From: Peteryoungia rhizophila
Lineage (GTDB): Bacteria > Pseudomonadota > Alphaproteobacteria > Rhizobiales > Rhizobiaceae
DNA: 64,000 nucleotides
Direction of reading: 5' to 3'
Assembly (NCBI RefSeq): GCF_004912145.1
Contig: NZ_STGT01000002.1
Coordinates: 682,001-746,000 of the forward strand
In this document: positions 7,315 to 16,500 of the stretch, piece after piece
Layout: the number at the start of each line of letters is the position of its first letter
How positions within the stretch are numbered: the first letter of the stretch is position 1
The notes under the pieces: model-generated
Database searches by the model: none
What the model saw: the letters and a program-made list of their open reading frames with translations, nothing else
Told to the model about the DNA's origin: nothing
Translations under genes and position numbers: made by a program

Positions 7315-8733
7315 TCAGGCTTCGCGACGACGTCCGCCGGCTGTACCGGAGCGGGCCGGACGACCCTGACCGTTGCTCGGACGGCCCTGGCCGCCATTGG
7401 CGCTGCGGTTCTGTCCGCCACCATTGCCACCCTTGCGGTGACCGGACTTGGCCGGACGACCGTCAGCCTTTGCGCCACCTTCGGACTTGCCGCGACCCTG
7501 GCCGGGGGCCTGGTGATTGCGGTTGTTGCCGCCGGCACCAGCACCGCCACCGCCGCCAGCGCGACGCTGCGGACGGGCCGGGCGTGCGAGGTTTGCCGGG
7601 GCTTCGCCAGAGGCGACCGGGATGTCGATGCTCATCAGCTTTTCGATGTCGCGCAGCAGGCGACCTTCGTCGGGACCGCAGAATGCGATCGCGATGCCGT
7701 CACGACCGGCACGGGCCGTACGGCCGATGCGGTGGACGTAAGCGTCCGGCACTTCCGGCAGGTCGTAGTTGAAGACGTGGGAGACGGCCGGGATGTCGAT
7801 GCCGCGGGCGGCAACGTCGGTGGCGATCAGCGTCTTGATCTCGCCGTCACGGAAACCCTTGAGGGCGCGCTCGCGCTGGCCCTGGCTCTTGTTGCCGTGG
7901 ATCGAGGCGACCGAGTAACCGGTTGCGTCGAGGTGCTTCATCAGCTTTTCCGCGCCATGCTTGGTGCGCAGGAAGACGATGGAGCGGCCATCCGGATTGT
8001 CGTTGAGGATCTTCTTGAGCATTTCCGTCTTAGCGTTCTGGCCGGCGACGAAGTGCACATGCTGCTCGACCTTGTCGGCGGCCTTGCCCGGAGGGGACAC
8101 GGCGACCTTGATCGGGTCGGTCAGGAAGCTTGATGCGAGATCGGCGATCGAGGACGGCATGGTGGCCGAGAAGAGCAGGGTCTGGCGCTTCGGCGGGACC
8201 ATCTTCGAGATCTTGCGCAGGTCATGGATGAAGCCGAGGTCCAGCATCTGGTCGGCTTCGTCGAGAACGAGGTAACGCACGGCGCGCAGCGAAATCGCGT
8301 TGCGGGAGATCAGGTCGAGCAGGCGGCCAGGCGTCGCGACAAGAATGTCGGTGCCCTTTTCGAGCTGCAGCTGCTGCTTGCCGATGGAGGCGCCACCGAC
8401 GACCTGGTTGATCTTCAGCGGCAGGCGGCGCAGGTAGCTGCGCAGGTTTTCGCCGATCTGGTTCACCAGTTCGCGGGTCGGGGCGAGAATGAGGGCGCGG
8501 GTGGTGCGGTTGTCAGGGCGCTTCTCATCCTTGAGAAGCATCTCGATCATCGGCAGGCCGAAGGCTGCGGTCTTGCCGGTGCCGGTCTGTGCGAGGCCGA
8601 TCAGGTCACGTCCACCGAGGACGACGGGAATGCCCTTCTCCTGGATCGGGGTCGGGGTCGTGAAGCCGAGCGTCGTCAGCGTCGCGACGATATTCTTGGA
8701 GAGGCCAAGATCATCGAAAGTTGTCAAAGTCAT
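7315..8733 (-). CDS. rhlE: DEAD-box RNA helicase, RhlE type
   Basis: 472 residues. The core carries the Q motif (PTPIQEKGIP), Walker A AQTGTGKT (48-55), PTRELV, TPGR, DEAD (158-161), SAT (189-191), and the C-terminal motifs ARGIDIP and HRIGRTARAGR. The last 85 residues form a Gly/Arg/Asn-rich basic tail typical of RNA-binding extensions in RhlE proteins. It unwinds short RNA duplexes, probably in ribosome assembly or mRNA decay, and often at low temperature. I start it at the ATG at 8733 (MTLTTFDDLGL), which matches rhizobial RhlE; the open frame upstream is not family-like. The ribosome binding site is weak and close (AAAGG). Confidence 0.9.
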   Translation of the reverse strand: MTLTTFDDLGLSKNIVATLTTLGFTTPTPIQEKGIPVVLGGRDLIGLAQTGTGKTAAFGLPMIEMLLKDEKRPDNRTTRALILAPTRELVNQIGENLRSYLRRLPLKINQVVGGASIGKQQLQLEKGTDILVATPGRLLDLISRNAISLRAVRYLVLDEADQMLDLGFIHDLRKISKMVPPKRQTLLFSATMPSSIADLASSFLTDPIKVAVSPPGKAADKVEQHVHFVAGQNAKTEMLKKILNDNPDGRSIVFLRTKHGAEKLMKHLDATGYSVASIHGNKSQGQRERALKGFRDGEIKTLIATDVAARGIDIPAVSHVFNYDLPEVPDAYVHRIGRTARAGRDGIAIAFCGPDEGRLLRDIEKLMSIDIPVASGEAPANLARPARPQRRAGGGGGAGAGGNNRNHQAPGQGRGKSEGGAKADGRPAKSGHRKGGNGGGQNRSANGGQGRPSNGQGRPARSGTAGGRRREA

Positions 8734-9192
8734 ACCTTTCGGGGCGCCAAATGCACGAACCCCGGAACGCGTTCTTCGCGAGCCGGTTGGCAATGGCGTC
8801 AAGAACCCCGCGTGATTTGGGAACTTGTAAGTTGGAAAAAAGCTTTCCAAGCGCATCGGCGGAATGTCCGCCCTGATGTCATGCGCCTTATCCTTCGTCG
8901 CGTCTCAGATGTCGCTGGGCACGCTCACGCGGCGGCCGGAAGGTAAAAGCTGATCTGCAAATGAGCCAAATCGGCCGAGAAGTCAAGTGCAATGCACAAA
9001 AGAGCGCGCGGCGCCTGCTGCGCTCTGAGCATCTGGCGAGGCGTCGTTACCGACGCGAACGCCGGATTTGTGAGGTGAACAATCTCGGCACGCGGGTGTT
9101 TCCCCTGACGATGCGCGATCCGGGCTGACCCTTGAAGCAGACTTCTGTCGCACGGCGCAGCGTCGACCGATTAATGACACACGGAGACAATC
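8734..9192. other. divergent intergenic region, no gene seen
   Basis: 459 bp between rhlE (left) and the PepSY gene (right). It presumably contains both promoters and a long rhlE leader. A long untranslated leader is common for cold-inducible helicases, but I see no defined structure here and no credible small gene. Confidence 0.45.
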
Positions 9193-9468
9193 ATGAAGAC
9201 CCTCATCGCAGCATCAGCCCTTATCCTCGCAGCTTCGATCGGATCGGTTCGCGCTGATGACGACCCGGCGTGCCGGGACGTGGCAGCCGAGGCGCGCATG
9301 TCGCTGGGGGACATGGAAAAGAAGGCGCTCACCGAAAACGTCCGCGCTCAGGAAATCGTCATCGATGACGGCTGCTATGAGGTGAAAGGCATGCGCGACG
9401 GACAGCGTGTCGAGGCAACCTTCCATCCCGTCTCGGGCGAATTGCTGAAGATCGAAAACGACGATTGA
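9193..9468 (+). CDS. small secreted PepSY-domain protein
   Basis: 91 residues. Residues 1-21 are a signal peptide (MKTLIAASALILAASIGSVRA), so the mature protein of about 70 residues is periplasmic. The mature part reads as a single PepSY unit ending in the family's typical VEATFHPVSGELLKIE strand pattern. It contains two Cys that could pair. PepSY proteins are thought to inhibit or shield peptidases or to sense ligands in the envelope. GGAG lies 8 bases before the ATG. Confidence 0.8.
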   Translation: MKTLIAASALILAASIGSVRADDDPACRDVAAEARMSLGDMEKKALTENVRAQEIVIDDGCYEVKGMRDGQRVEATFHPVSGELLKIENDD

Positions 9469-9513
9469 GCCGCAAGACTGCTATCTGCAGACTGCTATCC
9501 GAATGTGTTCGAA

Positions 9514-9535
9514 GCCCGCTTCCGGCGGGCCTCTT
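9514..9535 (+). terminator. hairpin terminator after the PepSY gene
   Basis: GCCCGC (9514-9519) pairs with GCGGGC (9525-9530) across a 5-base loop and is followed by a T-rich stretch. It lies between the converging PepSY and AlkD-like genes. Confidence 0.6.
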
Positions 9536-9553
9536 TCGTTCTGTCGTTTCCAA

Positions 9554-10687
9554 TCAACGGGCATGCTGCTCTGCGCCATCGCTGTCTCCAGGGGCGGCGA
9601 GGTCAAAATCTGCCCCTGTCTGGACGACGCCGTTCAGCATGATTTCCAGCCTGTGAGCGCCCGGATGATAGACCCTCGTCGTGATCGGCCGAAAGGCATG
9701 GCGCTTGGCGATCGTCGCGCTGTCGCCCGGCTCGATCATCAGGCTCCGGCCCTTGAAGACCTTGGGCGACAGCGAGCCGTCCTTCTTCTGATGGTGGATG
9801 GCATAATCGACCAGAACCGTGCGTGGCTCGCGTCCGATGTTCAAGAGGCGGATCTCGAAGCCGAGCTCGCCGGGGAAACCCACGTGGTCGTTTTCCAGTG
9901 CCAGTGTCACGTTCACATCGGAGAGCTGCTCATAACCGAAATTGGCGAGCGCCTTGGCATGGCCCTTCTTCAGCAGCGTGCGCGAGGCGTGCTTGAGCAG
10001 CCAGAGCCGATCCTTGGAAGCGTCGGCCTTATGGCGCTCGACGAAATCGGCGACCAGATCCGGATGATCCTTGGCGATATCGTTGAGGCTGTTGGCGACC
10101 GAGCGGCGGACATAATCCTCCTCGTCGTCGATCAGCGCCTCCAGGATCGGCAGGATCGGGGAGGGGTCCTGGACCAGTCTCGGCAGGCGCATGGCCCATG
10201 GCAGGCGGGGGCGGGTGCCTTCACTGGCGAGACGCCTGACATGGTGGTTCGGATCGGTCACCCAGCCGAAAATGATCGCGAGTGCTTTTTCCTGGTCATC
10301 GGCGATGAAGGGGCGAATGCCGAATTCTGCGGTGAAATGCGGCGTCAGCGCCTTGAGGAGGCCGAGTGCAGTCTCCAGGTGATCCCGGCCATGGCCGGCG
10401 ACATACTGGTTGAAAGAGAGCAGTGCCCAGCCGCTCAAACCAGCGCGGTCTGGTGCCGGCAGGCAGGCATGCAGGATGGCGGCGGCGGCCTCGAAATCGT
10501 CTGGCAGGTGACGGCGCAATGCGTTGGCAATGCATTGTCCGCGCTGCATCAGTTCCAATCCGTCGATGACCGGCAGGATGTCGTCGAGGAAGGCGGCTGG
10601 GTCGAACCTGCTGAAGGCGCCCGCCACGGCGTCGGCCGTGTCGCGGGCAGTGCCTGGGCCGATCAGGTGTTTCAGTGCTTCTGCCAT
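9554..10687 (-). CDS. AlkD-like DNA alkylation repair / HEAT-repeat protein
   Basis: 377 residues. The first 260 or so residues are helical HEAT-like repeats, with DPNHHVRRLASEGTRPRLPW and DEEDYVRRSVANSLND as clear units, as in the AlkC/AlkD glycosylase superfamily. The last 110 residues are predicted beta-rich (VTLALENDHVGFPGELGFEI onward), an extension found in one subfamily annotated as DNA alkylation repair proteins. AlkC/AlkD enzymes excise N3- and N7-alkylpurines without flipping them out; activity of this longer type is not assured. The stop lies 6 bp or less from the next leftward gene's upstream neighbour, so it may be cotranscribed with the monooxygenase-fold gene at 10694. Confidence 0.75.
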   Translation of the reverse strand: MAEALKHLIGPGTARDTADAVAGAFSRFDPAAFLDDILPVIDGLELMQRGQCIANALRRHLPDDFEAAAAILHACLPAPDRAGLSGWALLSFNQYVAGHGRDHLETALGLLKALTPHFTAEFGIRPFIADDQEKALAIIFGWVTDPNHHVRRLASEGTRPRLPWAMRLPRLVQDPSPILPILEALIDDEEDYVRRSVANSLNDIAKDHPDLVADFVERHKADASKDRLWLLKHASRTLLKKGHAKALANFGYEQLSDVNVTLALENDHVGFPGELGFEIRLLNIGREPRTVLVDYAIHHQKKDGSLSPKVFKGRSLMIEPGDSATIAKRHAFRPITTRVYHPGAHRLEIMLNGVVQTGADFDLAAPGDSDGAEQHAR

Positions 10688-10693
10688 CGTTGC

Positions 10694-10993
10694 TCAGATC
10701 GCCTCACGGGTCTCGAAATGCTGCATCAGGGTAACACCCGTGATCGCGGCCATGTAAGGGGCGAAAGCCGGGTCGGCCTGCACCTTCGTGGCTGCCGCAT
10801 CGGCGCTCGCCTTGTCGGCCCATTCGACCAGATCGGCGATCATGTCGCGCTGGTCCGTGGAGTTGAGTGCCCTCCAGCTGACGAAACCGGGATAGTGGCG
10901 CACGGCCGCCATCGCTGCGCGGCGGGCCTCTTCGGCCGCCGGTTTGTCGGCGACTGTGCAGAGGGCGATTTCGAGAACGGTGTTTTCGGTCAT
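10694..10993 (-). CDS. small dimeric alpha-beta-barrel (antibiotic biosynthesis monooxygenase-like) protein
   Basis: 99 residues resembling the ABM/dimeric ferredoxin-like barrel family: ENTVLEIALCTVAD strand, a helical stretch rich in Ala, then MAAITGVTLMQHFETRE. Members act as cofactor-free monooxygenases or heme-binding or stress proteins; nothing here fixes the substrate. The ATG at 10993 is preceded by GGAG five bases upstream, which decides it over the longer frame. It is divergent from the YafY regulator with 84 bp between start codons, a layout that usually means the regulator controls it. The AlkD-like gene follows 6 bp after its stop. Confidence 0.65.
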   Translation of the reverse strand: MTENTVLEIALCTVADKPAAEEARRAAMAAVRHYPGFVSWRALNSTDQRDMIADLVEWADKASADAAATKVQADPAFAPYMAAITGVTLMQHFETREAI

Positions 10994-11077
10994 TTGGCTC
11001 CCCCATGGTTGATGACGGCTTGACCTAACACAGCCCAACTGACAACTTTCTGGCCATAACCTTCATGGAGGCCGCCC

Positions 11078-11755
11078 ATGCGCCCCGCCGATCGCCTGTT
11101 CCGGATCATCCAGCTGATGCGCTCCACCGGTCGCGCCATGACGGCCGCCGAGATTGCGGAGAAGATGGAGGTCGCGCCGCGGACCATCTACCGCGACATG
11201 GATCACCTGATCGCATCGGGCGCCCCGATCGAGGGCGAGCGTGGCGTCGGCTACATGCTGCGTGGGGCCTTCGATGCGCCGCCGCTCACCTTCACCTTCG
11301 AGCAGCTCGAGGCGCTGGCCTTCGGGCTTCGCGCCGTCGAGATGCTGGGTGACCCTCGGCTCGGTCAGGCGGCGCGCGAGGCGAAGGAGAAGATGCTCGG
11401 CATGTTGCCGACGGAGCATGCCGAACGGCTGATCTCCGCGCCGATCCACGCCTTTCGCTCGTCCGCCCAACCCGTGGTGCCGGATTGCCTGGGCGATGTG
11501 CGCTCGGCCTTGTCCGCCAAGCGCAAGGTCTGGATCGCCTATCATTCGCTGCCCGGCGAGCGCAGCCAGCGCGTCGTCTGGCCGCTGGGCTTGGCCGCCT
11601 TCGGCGCGATCTGGGTGATGACCGCCTGGTGCGAGATGCGGAACGGTTTTCGGGATTTCCGCCTCGATCGGGTCGAGGATTGGAAGGTTATGCAGGATCG
11701 CTTCGAGCCTCAGCCGCACCAGACCTATCAGGCGTATCTGAAGCAGCTGTCGTGA
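11078..11755 (+). CDS. YafY-type regulator (HTH_11 plus WYL domain)
   Basis: 225 residues. An N-terminal winged helix (residues 3-60, RLFRIIQLMR then MTAAEIAEKMEVAPRTIYRD) is followed by a WYL domain (about 140-215, KVWIAYHSLPGERSQRVVWP and FRDFRLDRVEDW). WYL regulators sense small ligands or nucleic acid fragments. The divergent position opposite the monooxygenase-fold gene suggests that gene is its target. The start has only modest Shine-Dalgarno support (ATGGAGG), but the N-terminus matches the family. Confidence 0.85.
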   Translation: MRPADRLFRIIQLMRSTGRAMTAAEIAEKMEVAPRTIYRDMDHLIASGAPIEGERGVGYMLRGAFDAPPLTFTFEQLEALAFGLRAVEMLGDPRLGQAAREAKEKMLGMLPTEHAERLISAPIHAFRSSAQPVVPDCLGDVRSALSAKRKVWIAYHSLPGERSQRVVWPLGLAAFGAIWVMTAWCEMRNGFRDFRLDRVEDWKVMQDRFEPQPHQTYQAYLKQLS

Positions 11756-11759
11756 CGCC

Positions 11760-13346
11760 TCAGAAGTCCGTCGCAACCCCGCCTTCCGCCTTGCGTTTCG
11801 CCACGAAAGCATCGAGTTCCTCCTCGACGGCCGGGTCGATCGGCGGGCGCTCATAGGAGCTAAGCTTTTCCTTGAAGACGCGGTTGGCGTGGTCGTAGGT
11901 TGTCGGCCGGCCGGCGTCGGTCCAGGTTTCGAAATTGCGCCAGTCCGAAAGGATCGGCGAATAGAAGGCGGTCTCGTAGCGGGCGAGCGTGTGGGCCGTG
12001 CCGAAGAAGTGGCCACCGGGGCCGACTTCGCGGACGGCGTCGAGGGCCAGCGCATCCTGGCTGACGTCGAGGGGTGTCAGGAACTCGGCCACCATCTGCA
12101 GCATGTCGACATCGAGGATGAACTTTTCGAACGACGCCGTCAGGCCGCCTTCGCTCCAGCCGGCGGAATGCATGATGAAGTTGCCGCCGCCCTGGGTTAG
12201 TGCCCAGAGCGAGAAGGCGCTCTCATAGGCCGCCTGGGCGTCGAGCGTGTTGGCGGCATTGGTGTTCGAGGTCCGATAGGGAATGCCGTAGCGGCGGGCG
12301 AGCTGGCCGCCGACGATGACGGCCTTCATGTATTCGGGCGTGCCGAAGGCGGGCGCGCCCGTCTTCATGTCGACATTCGAGGTGAAGCCGCCATAGACAA
12401 CAGGGGCGCCGCGCTTCACCATCTGGGTGAAGGCGATCCCGCAGAGCGCTTCGGCATTCTGCTGGACGACGGCGCCGGCAATCGTCACCGGTGCCATGGC
12501 GCCGGCGAGTGTGAAGGGCGTCATGACGACGACTTGGCCGCGCGACGACATTTCGATGATGCCCTGAAGCATGGGGCCGTCGAGGCGAAGCGGCGAGGAC
12601 GAGTTGATGATGGTGAAGAGTGAGGGCTCGCTCTCCATCTGCTCCATGGAGACGCCACGGCCGATGCGGGCGATCTCGATCGCGTCGAGATTGCGCTGCT
12701 TGCCGAGAGAGTAGCAGTGGAAGACCTTGTCGGTCAGCTTCACCATATCCGAGAGGCAGTCGAGGTGGCGCACCGAGGCGTGGATGTCGATCGGCTCGAC
12801 CGGATAGCCGCCGGTCGTGTGAATGACGTCGTAGCACTGGGCGAGCTTGACCAGTTTGCGGAAGTCTTCCTGGTTGCCGGCGCGGCGACCGCCTTCACGA
12901 TCCGCGACAAAGGGGGCGGAGGCTATCTGGGCGAAGACGAGGTTGTTGCCACCCATCTTTACGTTACGCTCGGGATTGCGGGCGAACATCTGGAACTCGC
13001 GCGGAGCCGAAGCGATCATGTCCATGATCAGGCCGCGGTCGAAGCGGACGCGGTCCGAGCCCTCCGTCACGTGGGCGCCATGCGCCTTCATGATGGCGCG
13101 GGCCTCGGGCAGCATGATGTCCATGCCGATTTCTTCCAGGATCGTCAGCGACGCCTCATGCATGTCGTCGAGGGCTGCGGGGTCAAGAAGCTCGGTCTTG
13201 GTCAGGCGATTGACGAGGTTGCGATACTTGCCCGCCACGCCCGTTCGGCTGCGATCACCACCGCGGCCACCGGTGCGCCTGCGGCGTTCGCCGCCTGCGG
13301 AATGGGCTTCAGTCTCGGACAAGACGGGGATGGTAATGTCGCTCAT
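11760..13346 (-). CDS. trimethylamine methyltransferase (MttB) family protein, non-pyrrolysine type
   Basis: 528 residues of the MttB superfamily. The TIM-barrel core runs from about residue 50 to 515, including GGYPVEPIDIHASVRHLDCL and the glycine-rich GPGGHFFGTAHTLARYETAF. There is no in-frame amber codon, so no pyrrolysine is needed. Relatives such as MtgB move a methyl group from a quaternary amine like glycine betaine to a corrinoid protein. No corrinoid protein, reductive activator or tetrahydrofolate methyltransferase gene lies nearby, so substrate and acceptor are unknown. Residues 18-40 are an Arg/Gly-rich extension. It is convergent with the YafY gene. Confidence 0.8.
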   Translation of the reverse strand: MSDITIPVLSETEAHSAGGERRRRTGGRGGDRSRTGVAGKYRNLVNRLTKTELLDPAALDDMHEASLTILEEIGMDIMLPEARAIMKAHGAHVTEGSDRVRFDRGLIMDMIASAPREFQMFARNPERNVKMGGNNLVFAQIASAPFVADREGGRRAGNQEDFRKLVKLAQCYDVIHTTGGYPVEPIDIHASVRHLDCLSDMVKLTDKVFHCYSLGKQRNLDAIEIARIGRGVSMEQMESEPSLFTIINSSSPLRLDGPMLQGIIEMSSRGQVVVMTPFTLAGAMAPVTIAGAVVQQNAEALCGIAFTQMVKRGAPVVYGGFTSNVDMKTGAPAFGTPEYMKAVIVGGQLARRYGIPYRTSNTNAANTLDAQAAYESAFSLWALTQGGGNFIMHSAGWSEGGLTASFEKFILDVDMLQMVAEFLTPLDVSQDALALDAVREVGPGGHFFGTAHTLARYETAFYSPILSDWRNFETWTDAGRPTTYDHANRVFKEKLSSYERPPIDPAVEEELDAFVAKRKAEGGVATDF

Positions 13347-13555
13347 GGTCGATCCATTGTGTCAATCTCGACATCAAGTCTCGCAGGTTCGTTAGCCAAA
13401 AGGCATTGCCGTTTGCGACGAAAAACCGGCTCATCTGGAACAGTGGCAGGACCAACAAGATTTCATGAGGTGGGCATTCATCGGTATCTGCTTTTAAAGC
13501 GTCAGATTGTGATTTGCTTACCGGCTGTTTACCAAAACCAGTCATTTATCGAAGT

Positions 13556-16500
13556 GTGAACAGAGATTTGATCCGGGGAAGCGCCTTGCTCGAGCTAGTC
13601 CGCGACAAGATTGCCGCGCTTGACCTGCCTTCGTATGTCAAGGACAGTGAGCTGCGTTATGTCGCGGTCAATCCGGCCTTTGCGCGTTTGCACAATCTTG
13701 CGCCTGAAAGCTTCATCGGGCGTAGCGATAGGGAGATCTTCGGCGCCGATCTGGACGGCTATCGCGACGACCGCGAACGGCGCGTGCTGGTTTTCGGCGA
13801 AGAAGAGGAGCTTCATCTGAGGCCTTTTCCGGACGGCCCGGTTCAGATCCTTCGGATCGAGCGCTTCTTCGATGACGACGATCGGATGTACCTGTTCGGC
13901 CTCATGGATCAAGGCATCGCCGCTGTCTCGTCTCCCACTGCCGTCGCTGCTGCATTGCCGTCCGCAGCATTGTTTCAGGCCGTGCTGGAGCAGTATCCGC
14001 TGGCAACCTATGTGCGCAGCGCCGATCACCGGCTGCTCTTTGCCAATAGTGCCTATGCCGACATGGTCGGGCGCCCGATCCGTGATCTCGTCGGTCGCAC
14101 AGAGCAGGAGATTTTCCCGGATCTGGGGCAGGACTATTTCGAGGGAAACAGCCGTGTGCTCGGAGGCGGTGTCACGGAGGAAGTTCAGGAGACTTTCATC
14201 CGTGCAGACGGCACTCGGTTGCCGGTGCTCAGCCGCGTGGGTGCCGTCACGGGTCCCGATGGCGAACGTTATATTGTCGGCTCCATCACCGATCTCTCCC
14301 CATTGCGGGAAGAGCAGCAAAAGCTGGAAGCCGCCCGCCAGGAATCGGAGGCGCTGCAACTGCACCTCCAGAGCCTCATGGCGTCGCTCCCCGTCGGCAT
14401 CATCGTGCTCGACTCCGACCTGAAGATCTCCTTTGCCAATCCGGCCGCTATCGACATGGCGGAACTCGACCCGCCCATTCCGCTCGTCGGCATGACGTAT
14501 CGGGAATTCCTGATGCTGACGATGGGGCGCGGCCTTGCGAGTTTGAGTGCCGGGGAACTCGAAGAGCGCGTGGCCTTCCGCATGGAGCAAGTCATCGGCC
14601 TGGTCGAGGGGCCCCTGATCGACGTCAAGACGCCATCGGGTCGCGCGCTCGCCGGCGGAAGCCGACGGATGGATGGCGGTCGTATCCTTCTGACCTATTC
14701 CGATGTCTCGGATATGGTCCAGCGCGAGGAGGAGACACTTCTCTATCGTGCCACCCTCGAACAAATGCCGGTGCCGGTCTTCATCCGCGACACCAACCGG
14801 CGGATGATCTATGTGAACACGGCCTATGAAGAGCTTCACGGCCAGCGCCGCGAAGACATTTACGGCCTGACGGAAGTGGAACTCTGGCCAGAGAACGGCC
14901 AGATCATGAAGGAGGAGAACCTCCGGATCTTCGCCACGGGCGAAATGATCGAGAAGAACCGGGAGGTCGTGGTTCGCGACGGCCAGGAGATCTCGGTCAT
15001 CACGCGTCTGAGCCGGATAACGACGGCGGAAAACAAGCACTATCTGGTGGGGTCGGTCAACGATATCACAATCCTCAAGAAGGGCCAGCAGGCCCTTCTC
15101 GAGGCACAGGAGCGTACCGGGGCGCTTTACAGCAACATGGTCGCGATGCTGCAGGTGATGCCCGTCGGCGTCGTCATCATCGACCGCGACTACATGGTCG
15201 AATTCGCCAACGAGAAGTGCCGGGAAATCTGGAAGTGGCCGGATGAGCTGCCGCTGCGGGACCTTTCCTTCCGCCGCTATTGCGAGGAAAACCACAAGCG
15301 TGGCTGGGCTTGGCCCGGGGTCGAATTCGAAGAGGGCTACCGTCGTCGCATCGCGCAATTCGATGTGTTCGAAGGCTCGCATGTCACCGAGCTCGATTAT
15401 GACGACGGCAAGTTCGTGCTGGCGACGATCACCCGCCTGCACGACCGCAAGATCCTGCTCACCTATTCGGATCTCACTGAAATCCGACAGCGCGAGCGCG
15501 AGATTACCGAGGCGCAGCAGCAGCTTGAACGACTGGGCGGCTTCGTCAGGGAATCCATGCGGATGATGTCGCAGGGCCTGCTGATGATCGAACACGGGCG
15601 CGTCGCGGAGGTCAACCCGTCCTTCGCGCGGATTCTCGATGTGCCCGAAGACATGCTGCGGGCGGGTGCTAGCTGGCGGCCGGTCTTCCAATATTGCGCC
15701 GAACGCGGCGATTTCGGTGCTGACGCCGAGACAGTCCTGACGCAGTGGCAGTCGGCGCTGCAGAGCTCAGCTGCCATCTCCACGAATTTCCTCGTCGCCG
15801 GGAAGACCTGGGTCAAACTCGAAGCGACTTTTGGGGGGGATCGCAGCTGCGTCGTCGTCCTGACCGACTTCACCGAATTGAAGGCCCGCGAAGCGGAGCT
15901 CGAAGTCCTGCTCGCCCGTGCCGAGGCGGCCGACAAGGCCAAGTCCGACTTCCTCGCCAATATGAGCCACGAAATCCGGACACCGATGAACGGGGTGCTG
16001 GGCATGGCGGAGCTCCTGTCCAAGTCCGAACTCGACAGCCGCCAGAAGACCTTCGTCGACATCATGGTGAAATCGGGCAATGCGCTGCTCACCATCATCA
16101 ACGACATTCTCGACTTCTCGAAGATCGACGCGGGCCAGCTGAAGCTGAGGAAGTCGCCCTTCGATCCGGTCGAGGCGATCGAGGATGTGGCGACGCTTCT
16201 GTCATCCGCTGCCGCGGAGAAAGATATCGAACTCGTCGTTTCCGGTGACGAATCGGTCGAACACACCTTCATGGGCGATCCCGGCCGCTTCCGGCAGATC
16301 GTCACCAATCTGCTCGGCAATGCGATCAAGTTCACTGAGAAGGGCCATGTGCATGTCGCCGTGTCGACCAGCGGCACACAAGACGGGCAGGCCCTGCTGA
16401 CGCTTCGCATAGAGGATACCGGCATCGGCATTCCGCCCGAAATGCAGGCGAAGATCTTCGAGAAATTCTCCCAGGTTGACACATCCTCGACGCGGCGGCA

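Noticed and set aside
11760..13346. Possible pyrrolysine-containing MttB
   Set aside because: No in-frame TAG occurs before the normal stop, so it is the non-pyrrolysine type.
13595..15691. A very long open frame (698 codons) on the minus strand opposite the histidine kinase
   Set aside because: It mirrors the kinase gene in high-GC DNA, shows no domain, and the plus strand has clear PAS and HisKA motifs.
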